A DNA stretch of 64,000 nt from JAVEDQ01 sp963783105. GTDB taxonomy: Bacteria; Actinomycetota; Actinomycetes; Frankiales; Frankiaceae. The stretch's first letter is position 1, and the number at the start of each line of letters is the position of its first letter. The stretch spans positions 186,001-250,000 of the forward strand of contig CAWAMI010000002.1 of the NCBI GenBank assembly GCA_963783105.1, read 5' to 3'. The position numbers were made by a program, and so were the translations under genes. This document shows, one piece after another, positions 7,715-15,625 of this stretch. Below the pieces are notes generated by a model. It was not told the origin of the DNA, searched no databases, and was given only the letters and a program-made list of their open reading frames with translations.

Positions 7715-8716
7715 ATGAGCGAGCCGGACGTCGCGGTCGACATGCTCATCGTCGGCGCGGGCCCGGCCGGTCTGTTCGGCGCGTACTACGCCGGCTTCCG
7801 CGGCATGAGCGTGGCGATCATGGACTCGCTGCCGGAGCCGGGCGGCCAGATCAGCGCGATGTACCCCGAGAAGGTCATCTACGACGTCGCCGGCTTCCCC
7901 GCCATCCGCGGCCGCGACCTGGTCAAGAACCTCGTCGAGCAGGCCGACGCCTTCTCCCCCCGCTATCTCCTCGATGAGCAGGCCGCGGAGCTCACCCACG
8001 AGCACGAGGACGGCGGGGTCGAGGGTGCGGTGGTCGTCACCTCGACCGCCGGGCTCCGCGTGGCCACCAAGACCGTCGTCATCACCGGCGGGCTCGGCAC
8101 GTTCACGCCCCGACCGCTCCCGGTCGGTACCGAGTACCTGGGGCGCGGGCTCGTCTACTTCGTCCCGAGCCTGCAGGCCTACGCGGGCAAGGACGTTCTC
8201 ATCGTGGGCGGCGGCGACAGTGCGTTCGACTGGGCTCTGTCCCTCGACGGCATCGCCCGCTCGATCACGATGGTGCACCGCCGCGACAAGTTCCGGGCCC
8301 ACGAGCACACCGTCTCGAAGGTCACCGACTCCGACACCGAGGTCCTCACCTTCCACGAGGTGACGGCCGTGCACGGCGACGACGAGATCGAGGCCGTCGA
8401 GCTCGAACACACGAAGACCGGCGACTCGCGGCGCCTCGAGGTGCAGGGGGTCGTGGCCGCCCTCGGGTTCACCGCCGACCTCGGCCCCCTCACGCGGTGG
8501 GGGCTGACCATCGACAAGCGGCACATCGTCGTCGACAGCCGCATGGCGACCGGCGTGGAGCGCATCTTCGCGGCCGGCGACATCACCGAGTACGAGGGCA
8601 AGGTGCGCCTCATCGCCACGGGCTTCGGCGAGGTCGCGACGGCGGTGAACAACGCCGCGCCCGTCGTCGACCCGGCGGCCAAGGTGTTCCCGGGCCACAG
8701 CAGCGACGTCGCCTGA
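7715..8716 (+). CDS. Thioredoxin-reductase-like ferredoxin/flavodoxin-NADP+ reductase
   Basis: This 333-residue flavoprotein has FAD motif LIVGAGPAGLFGAYYAG at the N-terminus, NADPH motif VLIVGGGDSAFDWAL near residue 155 and the C-terminal FAD motif ERIFAAGDITEYEG. It lacks the CxxC redox pair of true thioredoxin reductases, which assigns it to the TrxB-like ferredoxin-NADP reductase group (YumC-like). It would pass electrons between NADPH and ferredoxin. ATG 7715 is chosen because the FAD motif follows within 14 residues. There is no Shine-Dalgarno, but TACGGT at 7702-7707 would fit a -10 box for a leaderless transcript. Confidence 0.88.
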   Translation: MSEPDVAVDMLIVGAGPAGLFGAYYAGFRGMSVAIMDSLPEPGGQISAMYPEKVIYDVAGFPAIRGRDLVKNLVEQADAFSPRYLLDEQAAELTHEHEDGGVEGAVVVTSTAGLRVATKTVVITGGLGTFTPRPLPVGTEYLGRGLVYFVPSLQAYAGKDVLIVGGGDSAFDWALSLDGIARSITMVHRRDKFRAHEHTVSKVTDSDTEVLTFHEVTAVHGDDEIEAVELEHTKTGDSRRLEVQGVVAALGFTADLGPLTRWGLTIDKRHIVVDSRMATGVERIFAAGDITEYEGKVRLIATGFGEVATAVNNAAPVVDPAAKVFPGHSSDVA

Positions 8717-8759
8717 GCCAAAGGTCCCGACGCGTCCGACGCGTCCGTCGCTCCGTACC

Positions 8760-9188
8760 TCAGGTCGACTGCGTCGACGCCCGCCCCCGGGGCCGGTGGC
8801 AGATCTCGCGTAGCCGGTCCACGAGCGTGGTCGCGCCCAGCTCCTTCGCCAGGAGGGCGTCGGCGCCCGCCTGGTGCGCCTCCTGCTCCACGGCGGGCTC
8901 GGCCATTCCGGTGAAAAGCGCGACGCGGGCGGTCGGAGCGGCCCGCAGGATCCGCGGGATGGCGGCGATGCCGTCCAAACGAGGCATGGACACATCCAGG
9001 ACGACCAGGTCGGGCTGGAGCGTCCGAGCCTGATCGATGGCCTCGAGGCCGTCACGCGCCTGACCGACGACGGTGAAGTCCTTCTCCATATCCAGAAGCA
9101 GGATCACCAGCTCACGAACCCCGTCTGCGTCGTCCGCGACCAGCACGCGGACCGGCAGCCGCACGGATTCCGCCACGGGCAGGCTCAC
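8760..9188 (-). CDS. Single-domain response regulator (receiver only)
   Basis: This is a 142-residue CheY-like receiver with no output domain. The acidic pocket is D19/D20 (LVADDADG), the phosphorylation site is D65 (LVVLDVSMP), with the conserved Thr in ALFTGM and Lys in LLAKELG. GTG 9188 has CAGGTG upstream; a longer reading to 9230 adds 14 unlikely residues. No histidine kinase is adjacent, so it is an orphan. It may act in a phosphorelay or by binding a partner protein. It is convergent with the reductase gene, 43 bp away. Confidence 0.82.
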   Translation of the reverse strand: MSLPVAESVRLPVRVLVADDADGVRELVILLLDMEKDFTVVGQARDGLEAIDQARTLQPDLVVLDVSMPRLDGIAAIPRILRAAPTARVALFTGMAEPAVEQEAHQAGADALLAKELGATTLVDRLREICHRPRGRASTQST

Positions 9189-9485
9189 GGCACCTGTGTA
9201 CCCGAAGCGGGCCCGACAACCTCTGGTCAATCCGGGTGGTTGCGAGCGCTCAACCGAACCCCTCCGGCCCTCGCAACGAAGTCCCGACCTGCCGCTCGAC
9301 GGCCCCGGGCCGGCCTCACGGCGATTGCTCCGCCCGGCCGATCTGGCGCTGTGCCTTCAGGCGGCGCCGACGGGAGCCGACCTCTCAGGAGTCCGGTTTC
9401 CGCCCCGTCGCTCCCCCCGCGCGGCGTCGCCGCCCTGCATCCGGTGTCGTCCCACCTGGGCTCGGCCATTCCGAGAGGTTCTGCC
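9189..9485. other. Intergenic region with no recognised element
   Basis: This 297-bp region lies between the divergent receiver gene and the lysozyme gene and must contain promoters for both. I compared it by eye with known actinobacterial cell-wall-lysin leaders (cyclic-di-AMP type) and saw no convincing match. GAGAGG at its end serves as the lysozyme ribosome site. Confidence 0.5.
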
Positions 9486-10613
9486 ATGTCGTCCTTGTCG
9501 TCCCCGCTCCGCTCCGGCTCCATCCGTCGCCGCTCCGCCGTTCTCGCCGCCGGCCTCGGGCTCGCGCTCGTCGCCTCCGGCTGCACCCCGCCCGCCGCCA
9601 GCAACCTGGGCACCACCGGCCCACTGACGGGTCCGTACGCCAAGAACGTCTTCGGCGTCGACGTCGCCAGCTACCAGCACCCGAACGGTGCCGCCATCAA
9701 CTGGAACTCGGTCAAGGCCAGCGGCGCCGCCTTCGCCTTCGTGAAGATGAGCGAGGGCACCAGCTACGTGAACCCGTACGGCAAGGGCGACCTCGCCGGT
9801 GCCCGCGCCGCCGGCCTGCGCGCCAGCGCCTACCACTTCGCGCGGCCGCGCCTTCCCCTGTCGACGGCGACCAGCGACGCGCAGCGCTTCGCCGCGCAGG
9901 TCGGCAACGTGAAGACCGCCGGTGCGCTCCCTCCCGTCCTCGACATCGAGGCGAACGGCGGGCTCTCCGCGGCCAACGTCACCGCCTGGACCAAGACCTT
10001 CCTGACCGCGCTCGAGCAGGCCACCGGCCGCGTGCCGATGATCTACAGCGGTCCGTGGTTCTGGAACGGCTACATGGGCAACCCGAGCGGCTTCTCGCGC
10101 TACCCGGTCTGGATCGCCGACTACAACCCGGGCGCGACCGGCCCGAACCTGTTCGGTGACTTCGGCTACTCCACGGTCTGGCAGTACACCGACGGCGCGC
10201 GGGTGAGCGGCATCAACGGGGCAGTGGACGGCAACTACTTCCACGGCAGCCGCACGCAGCTCGACACCTTCGCCTGGATCGGCGCCCCGGCCGCGCAGGT
10301 TGCGCCGAAGGCCAACCTGACGCTGAACGCGGCGGCCAGCATCGGCAAGGGGAACCCGTTGTGGATCCACGGCAAGCTGACTGACGCGCGGACCGGCGCG
10401 CCGCTCATCGGCAAGACCTTCAGCGTGTGGCGCAAGACCGCCGGCCAGACCGCCTACACCCGGCTCGGCACGGCACCGACGCTGAGCGACGGCACCGCCT
10501 TCTGGGCCACGACCCAGACCCGCACCAGCACCTACCAGTTCCGGGTGGACGCGGGTGCGGCCGGTCCGGGCTTCCCGGCCGTCGTCTCCCCGATCCGGAC
10601 CGTCACGTCCTGA
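9486..10613 (+). CDS. GH25-family lysozyme-like lipoprotein
   Basis: This is a 375-residue exported protein. A basic N-terminus and hydrophobic stretch end in the lipobox ALVASGC, with the lipidated Cys at 33. The GH25 catalytic domain covers about residues 54-280: D59 in VFGVDVASYQ, and D153/E155 in PPVLDIEANGG form the expected acidic residues. Later motifs (MIYSGPWFWNGYMG, WIADYNPG, VWQYTDGARVSG) fit muramidases that cut peptidoglycan between MurNAc and GlcNAc. Residues 285-375 look like a beta-rich domain of the kind that binds wall or substrate. GAGAGG precedes the ATG. A strong hairpin follows the stop. Confidence 0.9.
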   Translation: MSSLSSPLRSGSIRRRSAVLAAGLGLALVASGCTPPAASNLGTTGPLTGPYAKNVFGVDVASYQHPNGAAINWNSVKASGAAFAFVKMSEGTSYVNPYGKGDLAGARAAGLRASAYHFARPRLPLSTATSDAQRFAAQVGNVKTAGALPPVLDIEANGGLSAANVTAWTKTFLTALEQATGRVPMIYSGPWFWNGYMGNPSGFSRYPVWIADYNPGATGPNLFGDFGYSTVWQYTDGARVSGINGAVDGNYFHGSRTQLDTFAWIGAPAAQVAPKANLTLNAAASIGKGNPLWIHGKLTDARTGAPLIGKTFSVWRKTAGQTAYTRLGTAPTLSDGTAFWATTQTRTSTYQFRVDAGAAGPGFPAVVSPIRTVTS

Positions 10614-10630
10614 CAGGTCGACGATCACGT

Positions 10631-10667
10631 CCGCGCCCGCGTCCTCGAATCGAGGGCGCGGGCGCGG
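10631..10667 (+). terminator. Strong GC hairpin after the lysozyme gene
   Basis: A 17-bp stem (10631-10647 with 10651-10667, one G-U pair) closes a three-base loop. No T-run follows, as is usual for actinobacterial terminators. It starts 17 bp after the lysozyme stop. Confidence 0.75.
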
Positions 10668-10762
10668 GCATTGATCGCCGTCCACGCCGCCCCGCGGCGT
10701 AGCCACCGGCCTCGGGGAGCGCCCTCGACGATCGCAGCGTGGTCACAAGCGCACGCTGCGTG

Positions 10763-10784
10763 GAGCATTTATGACGAAATGCTC
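10763..10784. promoter_or_regulatory. Perfect 8-bp inverted repeat, candidate operator
   Basis: GAGCATTT-ATGACG-AAATGCTC is an unusually AT-rich palindrome with perfect arms, 89-110 bp upstream of the dehydrogenase-like start. A second, looser inverted repeat (GGCACAT at 10799-10805, ATGTGCC at 10826-10832) lies downstream. The cognate regulator is not encoded next to it and I do not recognise the site. Confidence 0.55.
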
Positions 10785-10872
10785 AACGTGGGACGCCAGG
10801 CACATGTGAAACAGATGATGCCCCGATGTGCCACGGCAAGATGCGGCACGTCGTCGAACCAGGGGGCTGCGA

Positions 10873-11895
10873 GTGTGTGCGTCTGTCGGAATCGTGTCCG
10901 TGCAAGGAAGGCCGGGGCTGCCGGTCGCTCATCTCGCGCAGCTGGAGGAAGTCGCCGAGGTGCGTCATGTGGCCACCGGCGGAGCGCGGCTGAGCCGGGC
11001 CGAGGCGCAGCGGCACCTCGCCGGCTTGCAGATCGTCGCGATCACGCCGAAGGTGCTGCCCGAGATCGATGACGCTCTGCTGGACGCTCTGCCCGAGCTG
11101 CGCGCGATCGTGCTGTACGCGACCGGTTACGACATGCTCGACGTCACCCTGCTGCGGCGCCGACGCATCACGCTGGCCTACCTGCCGAGCTACAGCACGG
11201 TCTCGGTGGCCGAGCACACACTCGGCCTGATGCTGAGCATGTCGCGCCGGGTTCACCTCGGGCACGACCGCAGTCGCGGCCTCGTGCCGCCCACCACCAG
11301 CCTGCGCGGCTTCGAACTGGCCGGCCGGACGCTCGGCGTCGTGGGCCTCGGCCGCATCGGCTCGCGGGTGGCCGACCTGTGCCACGCCCTCGGGATGGAG
11401 GTGCTGGCCACCGACGTACGTCCCGTCAGCCGGAGCAACGTCGAGGTCGTCGATGCCGACGAGCTGTGGTCCCGCAGCGACGTCGTCTCGCTGCACGCCT
11501 CGACGCGATGGCAGGCGCCGCCGATCGTCGGCGCCGACGAGCTCGCACTGCTCTCGAGGGGATCCGCGCTCGTGAACGTCAGCCGCGCGTCGCTGGTCGA
11601 CCATTCGGCGGTCGTCGCCGCCGTGCGCAGCGGCCATCTGCGGGGCTACGCGGTCGACGACGTCGTCTTCGGCCCGGACGAGGCGGACCTGCTCACCGAG
11701 GGCCGCCTGCTCCAGACCGGCCACACCGCCTGGTGGTCCGACGAAACGCTCAACCGGGGAGCGCACGCCTGGCTCGACACCGTCCTGGGGCTTCTCCTTG
11801 GGAAGCCGGTACCGGTGGCCGGAGCCGTTGACGCGGGCGAGCCCGTTCGCCCCGTCGACGCCGTCCAGCGGACCGACGCGGAGCTCGTGGCATGA
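10873..11895 (+). CDS. D-2-hydroxyacid dehydrogenase-like protein lacking the usual catalytic Glu
   Basis: This is a 340-residue protein. GTG 10873 is preceded by AGGGGG at six bases; an upstream GTG at 10828 is less favoured. The NAD-binding motif is VVGLGRIGSRVADLC (GxGxxG, residues 158-163). The catalytic Arg is R238 in LVNVSRASLVD and the catalytic His is H284 in TGHTAWW. Where the family normally has Glu in a D-V-F-E type motif, this protein reads VDDVVFGP (261-268), so the third member of the triad seems missing. It may have altered activity or bind NAD without being a standard dehydrogenase. It overlaps the next gene as ATGA. Confidence 0.72.
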   Translation: MCASVGIVSVQGRPGLPVAHLAQLEEVAEVRHVATGGARLSRAEAQRHLAGLQIVAITPKVLPEIDDALLDALPELRAIVLYATGYDMLDVTLLRRRRITLAYLPSYSTVSVAEHTLGLMLSMSRRVHLGHDRSRGLVPPTTSLRGFELAGRTLGVVGLGRIGSRVADLCHALGMEVLATDVRPVSRSNVEVVDADELWSRSDVVSLHASTRWQAPPIVGADELALLSRGSALVNVSRASLVDHSAVVAAVRSGHLRGYAVDDVVFGPDEADLLTEGRLLQTGHTAWWSDETLNRGAHAWLDTVLGLLLGKPVPVAGAVDAGEPVRPVDAVQRTDAELVA

Positions 11896-12653
11896 CCGCG
11901 CTGCTTCCCACGGACCGTCGGACAGCGGCAAGCCCGACCACGACGACGCGACTCGGGCCGACCGCCGCTCGCGCTGCCCGGCTGCGGCGCGGCCTGCTGG
12001 TCGCCGCACCGATCGGATTACTGCTCTCCGTCGGACTGCTGCTCGGCGCCGGAGGCGCGAACTACTGGCGCTACATCGCGGCCGAGGACACCCCCATGAC
12101 CTGGCTGCAGAGTGTGGCCCTGGTGCTGTGCGGCGCGACCGCGGCGATGCTCTCCCTGGTCGACCATCTCGCGGGACGCGGCTCGTCCCGCGTCTGGCTG
12201 CTGCTCGCGGTGGGCTTCGCCGGGCTCGGCCTCGACGACCGCTTCGCCGTGCACGAGCGCCTGCGCGACCGGGTGCTCGCGAAGATCGACATCGCCTTGC
12301 CGTGGGGAGCTCCCGGCGACTACGTGCTGCTCCTGATCGCCGCCGCCGGGCTGATACTGCTGCCACGCGTGCTGCGGGTGATCGCGGTGCACCGGACGAG
12401 TCGTGCGCTGTTCCTCAGCGGCGTCGGCCTCACGCTGCTCGCGCTCGGGCTGGACTCCATCAACCCGGACAGCCTGTCCGTCGACGTCGAGCGCTTCGAG
12501 CAGACCGGCGAGGAGATTCTCGAGCTGAGCAGCCAACTGCTCTTCCTGCTGGCGCTGAGCGTGCGTCTCGTCGACGAGCTGGCTCGGCCCTCGGTGGTGG
12601 AGCTGCCCGACACCGAGTCGCCGGCACCGCCGCCGTCTGCACCTCCTGGATGA
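11892..12653 (+). CDS. Six-helix membrane protein with DD-HE motif, function unknown
   Basis: This is a 253-residue protein translationally coupled (ATGA) to the dehydrogenase-like gene. Predicted helices lie at about 34-54, 71-90, 100-117, 143-164, 171-189 and 212-228. Conserved-looking polar residues cluster at membrane edges: D115, D116, H121 and E122 in LGLDDRFAVHERL, D188 in LGLDSIN, and E203, E207 and E208 in RFEQTGEEILE. Such DD/HE/EE sets suggest a metal site and possibly an intramembrane enzyme, but I do not recognise the family. The Pro-rich C-terminus is probably disordered. Confidence 0.68.
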   Translation: MTALLPTDRRTAASPTTTTRLGPTAARAARLRRGLLVAAPIGLLLSVGLLLGAGGANYWRYIAAEDTPMTWLQSVALVLCGATAAMLSLVDHLAGRGSSRVWLLLAVGFAGLGLDDRFAVHERLRDRVLAKIDIALPWGAPGDYVLLLIAAAGLILLPRVLRVIAVHRTSRALFLSGVGLTLLALGLDSINPDSLSVDVERFEQTGEEILELSSQLLFLLALSVRLVDELARPSVVELPDTESPAPPPSAPPG

Positions 12654-12838
12654 CCTCCTTGACCACCGGCGCCACCGGCGTCATCGCCGTCGCCTCCTCG
12701 ATCCGGCGCTTCGCGTGCGCCCGTCCGACCCTGTCCGGCGCCTCCACCTCGAGCAGCCGGCACGGACCGGAGCGGGCGAGGAGCACGGCGGTCGCAGGGT
12801 CGAGCTGACCCTCGCCGACCGCAGCGGTCTGCAGGCAG

Positions 12839-13060
12839 CTACTTGCGCTGCCGGTTGCGCATCGCGTCGACGATCTGGTCGCGCTGACGCCGGGCGATCG
12901 GGTACGAGACGATCGCGCTGACCAGCAGCGCGACGACCACGGCCAGCAACCCGCGCAGGCCGAGCAGCATGCACACGCCGAGGGCGGCGAGGAACAGCAC
13001 CATCCGCAGACTGAGGAAGGCCGCATAGGTCGACATCAGGGAACGTCGGGGGGCGGTCAT
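12839..13060 (-). CDS. DUF4229 small membrane protein
   Basis: This is a 73-residue protein with two hydrophobic helices (about 12-28 and 29-50) and a basic C-terminus containing SYPIARRQRDQIVDAM, typical of actinobacterial DUF4229. ATG 13060 overlaps the stop of the upstream gene as ATGA. Function is unknown. It is often found near menaquinone or cytochrome genes, which is not the case here. Confidence 0.72.
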   Translation of the reverse strand: MTAPRRSLMSTYAAFLSLRMVLFLAALGVCMLLGLRGLLAVVVALLVSAIVSYPIARRQRDQIVDAMRNRQRK

Positions 13061-13380
13061 GCCGGGCCTTCCTCGTCGTCGCGGGCGTCGTCGCGGGCGT
13101 CGTCGCGGGGCGCCGCCGGCGGCGGCTTTCGTGGCGGGCCGACCCACCCCGTCCGGCGCAGCAGCACCGGATAGACCGCCATCCCGACGATCATCACGAA
13201 CAGGCCGAGGAGCCCGGCCGGACCGATCGCGAGGCCGGCCGCGCGGAGCAGGACGTAGATGACGATCCCCGGCACCAGCACCACGACGGCGGCCAGCATC
13301 GAGATCGCCCCGATGCCGGGCGGCTTCGATGGCCGGCGCTGGTGTGATCGGCGCCTGGGCGAGCGGCGCGTCGCGGGCAT
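13057..13380 (-). CDS. Small two-helix membrane protein, function unknown
   Basis: This is a 107-residue protein. A strongly basic N-terminus (RRSPRRRSHQRR) is followed by two hydrophobic segments at about 25-50 and 54-75. The C-terminal tail carries a 12-bp tandem duplication that encodes RDDARDDARDDEE. Basic N-terminus and acidic tail suggest both ends face the cytoplasm. It is coupled to the DUF4229 gene and the two products may associate. I do not recognise a named family. Confidence 0.6.
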   Translation of the reverse strand: MPATRRSPRRRSHQRRPSKPPGIGAISMLAAVVVLVPGIVIYVLLRAAGLAIGPAGLLGLFVMIVGMAVYPVLLRRTGWVGPPRKPPPAAPRDDARDDARDDEEGPA

Positions 13381-13404
13381 GCCACCCAGCGTACGAGCGT
13401 CCCC

Positions 13405-14247
13405 TCAGCTCAGGGCCCGACGAGCTGCCGCGACGGCCGATCCTCCGTAGGAGGCGCCGAACAGCGCCGCGTGCACCAGCAAGGGGTGCAGCTGATGCAG
13501 CGGCACCCGATCCCGACGCCCCTCGGCCGTCGGGAAGCTCTCCTCGTAGGCGGCGAGCACCGTGTCGAGCTGCGGCAGGCCGAACAGTTCGAGCATCGCG
13601 AGGTCGGTCTCGCGGTGGCCGCCGTGCGCGGCGGGATCGATGAGACGGACCCGGGCGTCCGCGGCCCAGTGGACGTTGCCGCTCCAGAGGTCGCCGTGGA
13701 TGCGCCGCGGCGCCTCCGCCGGGCCGGCGATCTCCGGTAGCCGCTCACACAGCTGCTCGACGGTGCGCCGGCCGTCGTCGTCGATCGCGCCGCGGTCCAC
13801 GGCCAGACGCAGGAACGGCAGCACACGCTGCTCGGCGTAGAAGGCCGGCCAGTCCCCGGCGTCGTCGTAGGTGGTGGCGTTGTCGAGCGGCAGCGAGCCG
13901 ATGTAGCCGTCCCAGTCGGCTCCGAAGCTCGGCGCTTCGCTCCGGTGCAGCGCGGCGAGGTCGCGGCCGAACCGCTCGGCGGCCGGCTTGCTCGGGGAAC
14001 CGGGCTCGACCCATTCGAGGACGAGCAGCGTGTCGCTCGCCTGCAGCACCTCGGGCACCGGCGCCCCCGCCTCGGCGAGCCAGGCCAACCCGCGCTCCTC
14101 GGCGGTGAAGAAGCCGGGCGGCGGATCCGCGAGGGTCTTCGCGAAGACGGTGCGCCCGTCGAGTTGGGCGCGGTAGGCGTCGCAGATGCTGCCGCCGCCG
14201 AGGGGTTTGGCGTCGGTCAGCCCGGCCTGCTCGAGGGGGGAGGTCAT
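13405..14247 (-). CDS. Fructosamine kinase family protein
   Basis: This 280-residue kinase-fold protein carries an N-terminal GGGSICDAYRA nucleotide loop, an invariant-type Lys in VFAKTLAD, the catalytic loop RRIHGDLWSGNVHW and the metal-binding Asp in VRLIDPAAHGGHRETDLAM. These are hallmarks of the fructosamine-3-kinase family, which phosphorylates sugar adducts on proteins or amines so they fall off. Its ATG overlaps the stop of a 20-codon repeat-encoded leader frame, and no Shine-Dalgarno is visible, so translation may depend on reinitiation. The gene lies directly after a tyrosine phosphatase gene on the same strand, a pairing also seen elsewhere in bacteria. Confidence 0.88.
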   Translation of the reverse strand: MTSPLEQAGLTDAKPLGGGSICDAYRAQLDGRTVFAKTLADPPPGFFTAEERGLAWLAEAGAPVPEVLQASDTLLVLEWVEPGSPSKPAAERFGRDLAALHRSEAPSFGADWDGYIGSLPLDNATTYDDAGDWPAFYAEQRVLPFLRLAVDRGAIDDDGRRTVEQLCERLPEIAGPAEAPRRIHGDLWSGNVHWAADARVRLIDPAAHGGHRETDLAMLELFGLPQLDTVLAAYEESFPTAEGRRDRVPLHQLHPLLVHAALFGASYGGSAVAAARRALS

Positions 14248-14306
14248 CGAACGGCGCTCATCGGAACGGGGCTGATCTGAACGGGGCTCATCGGAACGGG
14301 GCTCAT
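14244..14306 (-). CDS. Possible 20-residue leader peptide built of MSPVP repeats
   Basis: The frame starts at ATG 14306 and reads MSPVPMSPVQISPVPMSAVR before a TGA at 14246-14244. That stop overlaps the fructosamine kinase ATG (14247-14245). It is encoded entirely by four imperfect 15-bp tandem repeats and begins 10 bp after the phosphatase stop. No ribosome site is obvious. It could carry ribosomes from the phosphatase gene to the kinase start, or be chance. Confidence 0.35.
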   Translation of the reverse strand: MSPVPMSPVQISPVPMSAVR

Positions 14307-14310
14307 CGAC
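14251..14310. repeat. Four 15-bp tandem repeats between phosphatase and kinase genes
   Basis: Units are 14251-14265, 14266-14280, 14281-14295 and 14296-14310. They share the frame ACGGGGCTCATCGGA with one to three changes each. The unit length is a multiple of three, and the repeat keeps an open frame on the minus strand. Confidence 0.85.
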
Positions 14311-14315
14311 GCTGC

Positions 14316-14825
14316 TCAGCGCGCCGGCACGAGTTCGGAGCGCACCTGCTCCAGCAGGCCGCGGCAGGCCGCCTCGACGAGGTCGAGGACGAGCGGGAAG
14401 CCGTCCTCGCCGCCGAAGTACGGGTCGGGCACGTCCGGCTCGTCGGGCGATCCATCCGGATCGAACGAGCGCAGCAGGCGCACCTTGGCGGCCGCCTCCG
14501 GATCGGGAGCGATGCGACGCAGGTTCGCCGCATTGGACCGGTCGAGCGCGACGACGAGATCGGCGTCGGCGAAGTCCTCGGCGAGGAACTGCCGCGCGCG
14601 GTGGCCGTCGGGCTCGTACCCGGCGCTGCGCAACGTCGCGGCCGCGCGCTCGTCGGCGGGCTCGCCGACGTGGTAGTCGCCGGTGCCGGCGCTCGCCACC
14701 TCGACCCGGTCGTCCATCTCCTCCTCGGCGAGCAGCCGGCGCATCGCCAGCTCGGCCATCGGTGACCGGCAGATGTTGCCGAGGCAGACGAAGACGATGC
14801 GGAAGCGGCGCTTGGCGGGTGGCAC
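14316..14825 (-). CDS. Low-molecular-weight protein tyrosine phosphatase
   Basis: This is a 169-residue protein. The P-loop VFVCLGNICRSPMAE gives the CX5R(S) motif with C14 as nucleophile and R20 binding phosphate. The general acid Asp lies in VPDPYFGGEDGF near residue 133. It dephosphorylates phosphotyrosine, typically on kinases or exopolysaccharide machinery in bacteria. It starts with GTG 14825, seven bases after the SDR stop, so it is likely part of one operon: SDR, phosphatase, fructosamine kinase. Confidence 0.92.
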   Translation of the reverse strand: MPPAKRRFRIVFVCLGNICRSPMAELAMRRLLAEEEMDDRVEVASAGTGDYHVGEPADERAAATLRSAGYEPDGHRARQFLAEDFADADLVVALDRSNAANLRRIAPDPEAAAKVRLLRSFDPDGSPDEPDVPDPYFGGEDGFPLVLDLVEAACRGLLEQVRSELVPAR

Positions 14826-14832
14826 GGGACGC

Positions 14833-15615
14833 TCAGGCGTTCTCGAGCAGGGCGCGGGTGTCCTCGTCCCGCACGTCCAGCGTCTCGCCCGTGCGGTCGC
14901 TCTGCACCAGGTAGGCGATGAGCCGGGCGGCGGGATCCGGCCCGGTCAGCTCGCCACGCTGGTGCAGGCCGTGGAACTTCTCGTAGAAGGCGTCGCCGAC
15001 CTGCTCGCGCGGGAGGCTGCGCATGTAGTCCTGCATCGAGGTGTCCACGACGCCGGGCCGCACGCCGGTGACCAGCACGCCCGAGCCCTCCAGCTCGGTG
15101 GCGAGGTTGCTCGTGACCATGTCGAGCGCGGCCTTGCCCGCGGAGTAGGCGCTCGCGGCCGGCATCCCGGTCCCCGCGGCGGCACCGCTGGACATGTTCA
15201 CGATCCGGCCCCAGCCGCGCTCGAGCATCCCGGGCAGGACCGCGCGGATGCAGCGGACCGCACCGAACAGGTTGATGTCGACCGACCGCTCCCATTCGCC
15301 CTCGTCGACGCGGAGCAGCTTGCCGAGCGGCCAGACCACGCCCGCGTTGTTGACCAGGATGTCGACCGGCCCGAGCTCGTCGCCGACCCGGCGGACGGCG
15401 TTGCCGATCGCCTCGCCGTCCGCGACGTCCAGCGGCACGCTGGCCGCCCGGTGCCCGGCGTCGCGCAGCTCCCCGGCCACGGCGTCGACCTCGTGGGTGG
15501 AGCGGGCGCCGACGGCGACCGCCGCCCCCTGCTCGGCCAGCGCGAACGCGATGGCCCGCCCGAGCCCCCGCCCGCCGCCGGTCACCAGCGCGATCCGTCC
15601 CTCCAGCTGTCCCAT
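14833..15615 (-). CDS. SDR family oxidoreductase
   Basis: This is a 260-residue classical short-chain dehydrogenase. The cofactor loop is VTGGGRGLGRAIAFAL, with LVNNAGVV, the catalytic Ser in NMSSGAAAG, and YSAGKAALD giving the YxxxK pair. A Pro/Gly motif GVRPGVVDT follows the active site. The Ala-Arg after the first beta strand (VGARS) suggests NADP preference. The substrate cannot be told. It is 10 bp after the P-loop kinase gene and upstream of the phosphatase gene. Confidence 0.88.
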   Translation of the reverse strand: MGQLEGRIALVTGGGRGLGRAIAFALAEQGAAVAVGARSTHEVDAVAGELRDAGHRAASVPLDVADGEAIGNAVRRVGDELGPVDILVNNAGVVWPLGKLLRVDEGEWERSVDINLFGAVRCIRAVLPGMLERGWGRIVNMSSGAAAGTGMPAASAYSAGKAALDMVTSNLATELEGSGVLVTGVRPGVVDTSMQDYMRSLPREQVGDAFYEKFHGLHQRGELTGPDPAARLIAYLVQSDRTGETLDVRDEDTRALLENA

Positions 15616-15625
15616 GTCGAGCAGG

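Noticed and set aside
9189..9485. Possible cyclic-di-AMP riboswitch before the lysozyme gene
   Set aside because: Such leaders are common before actinobacterial wall hydrolases, but I could not find the conserved core by eye.
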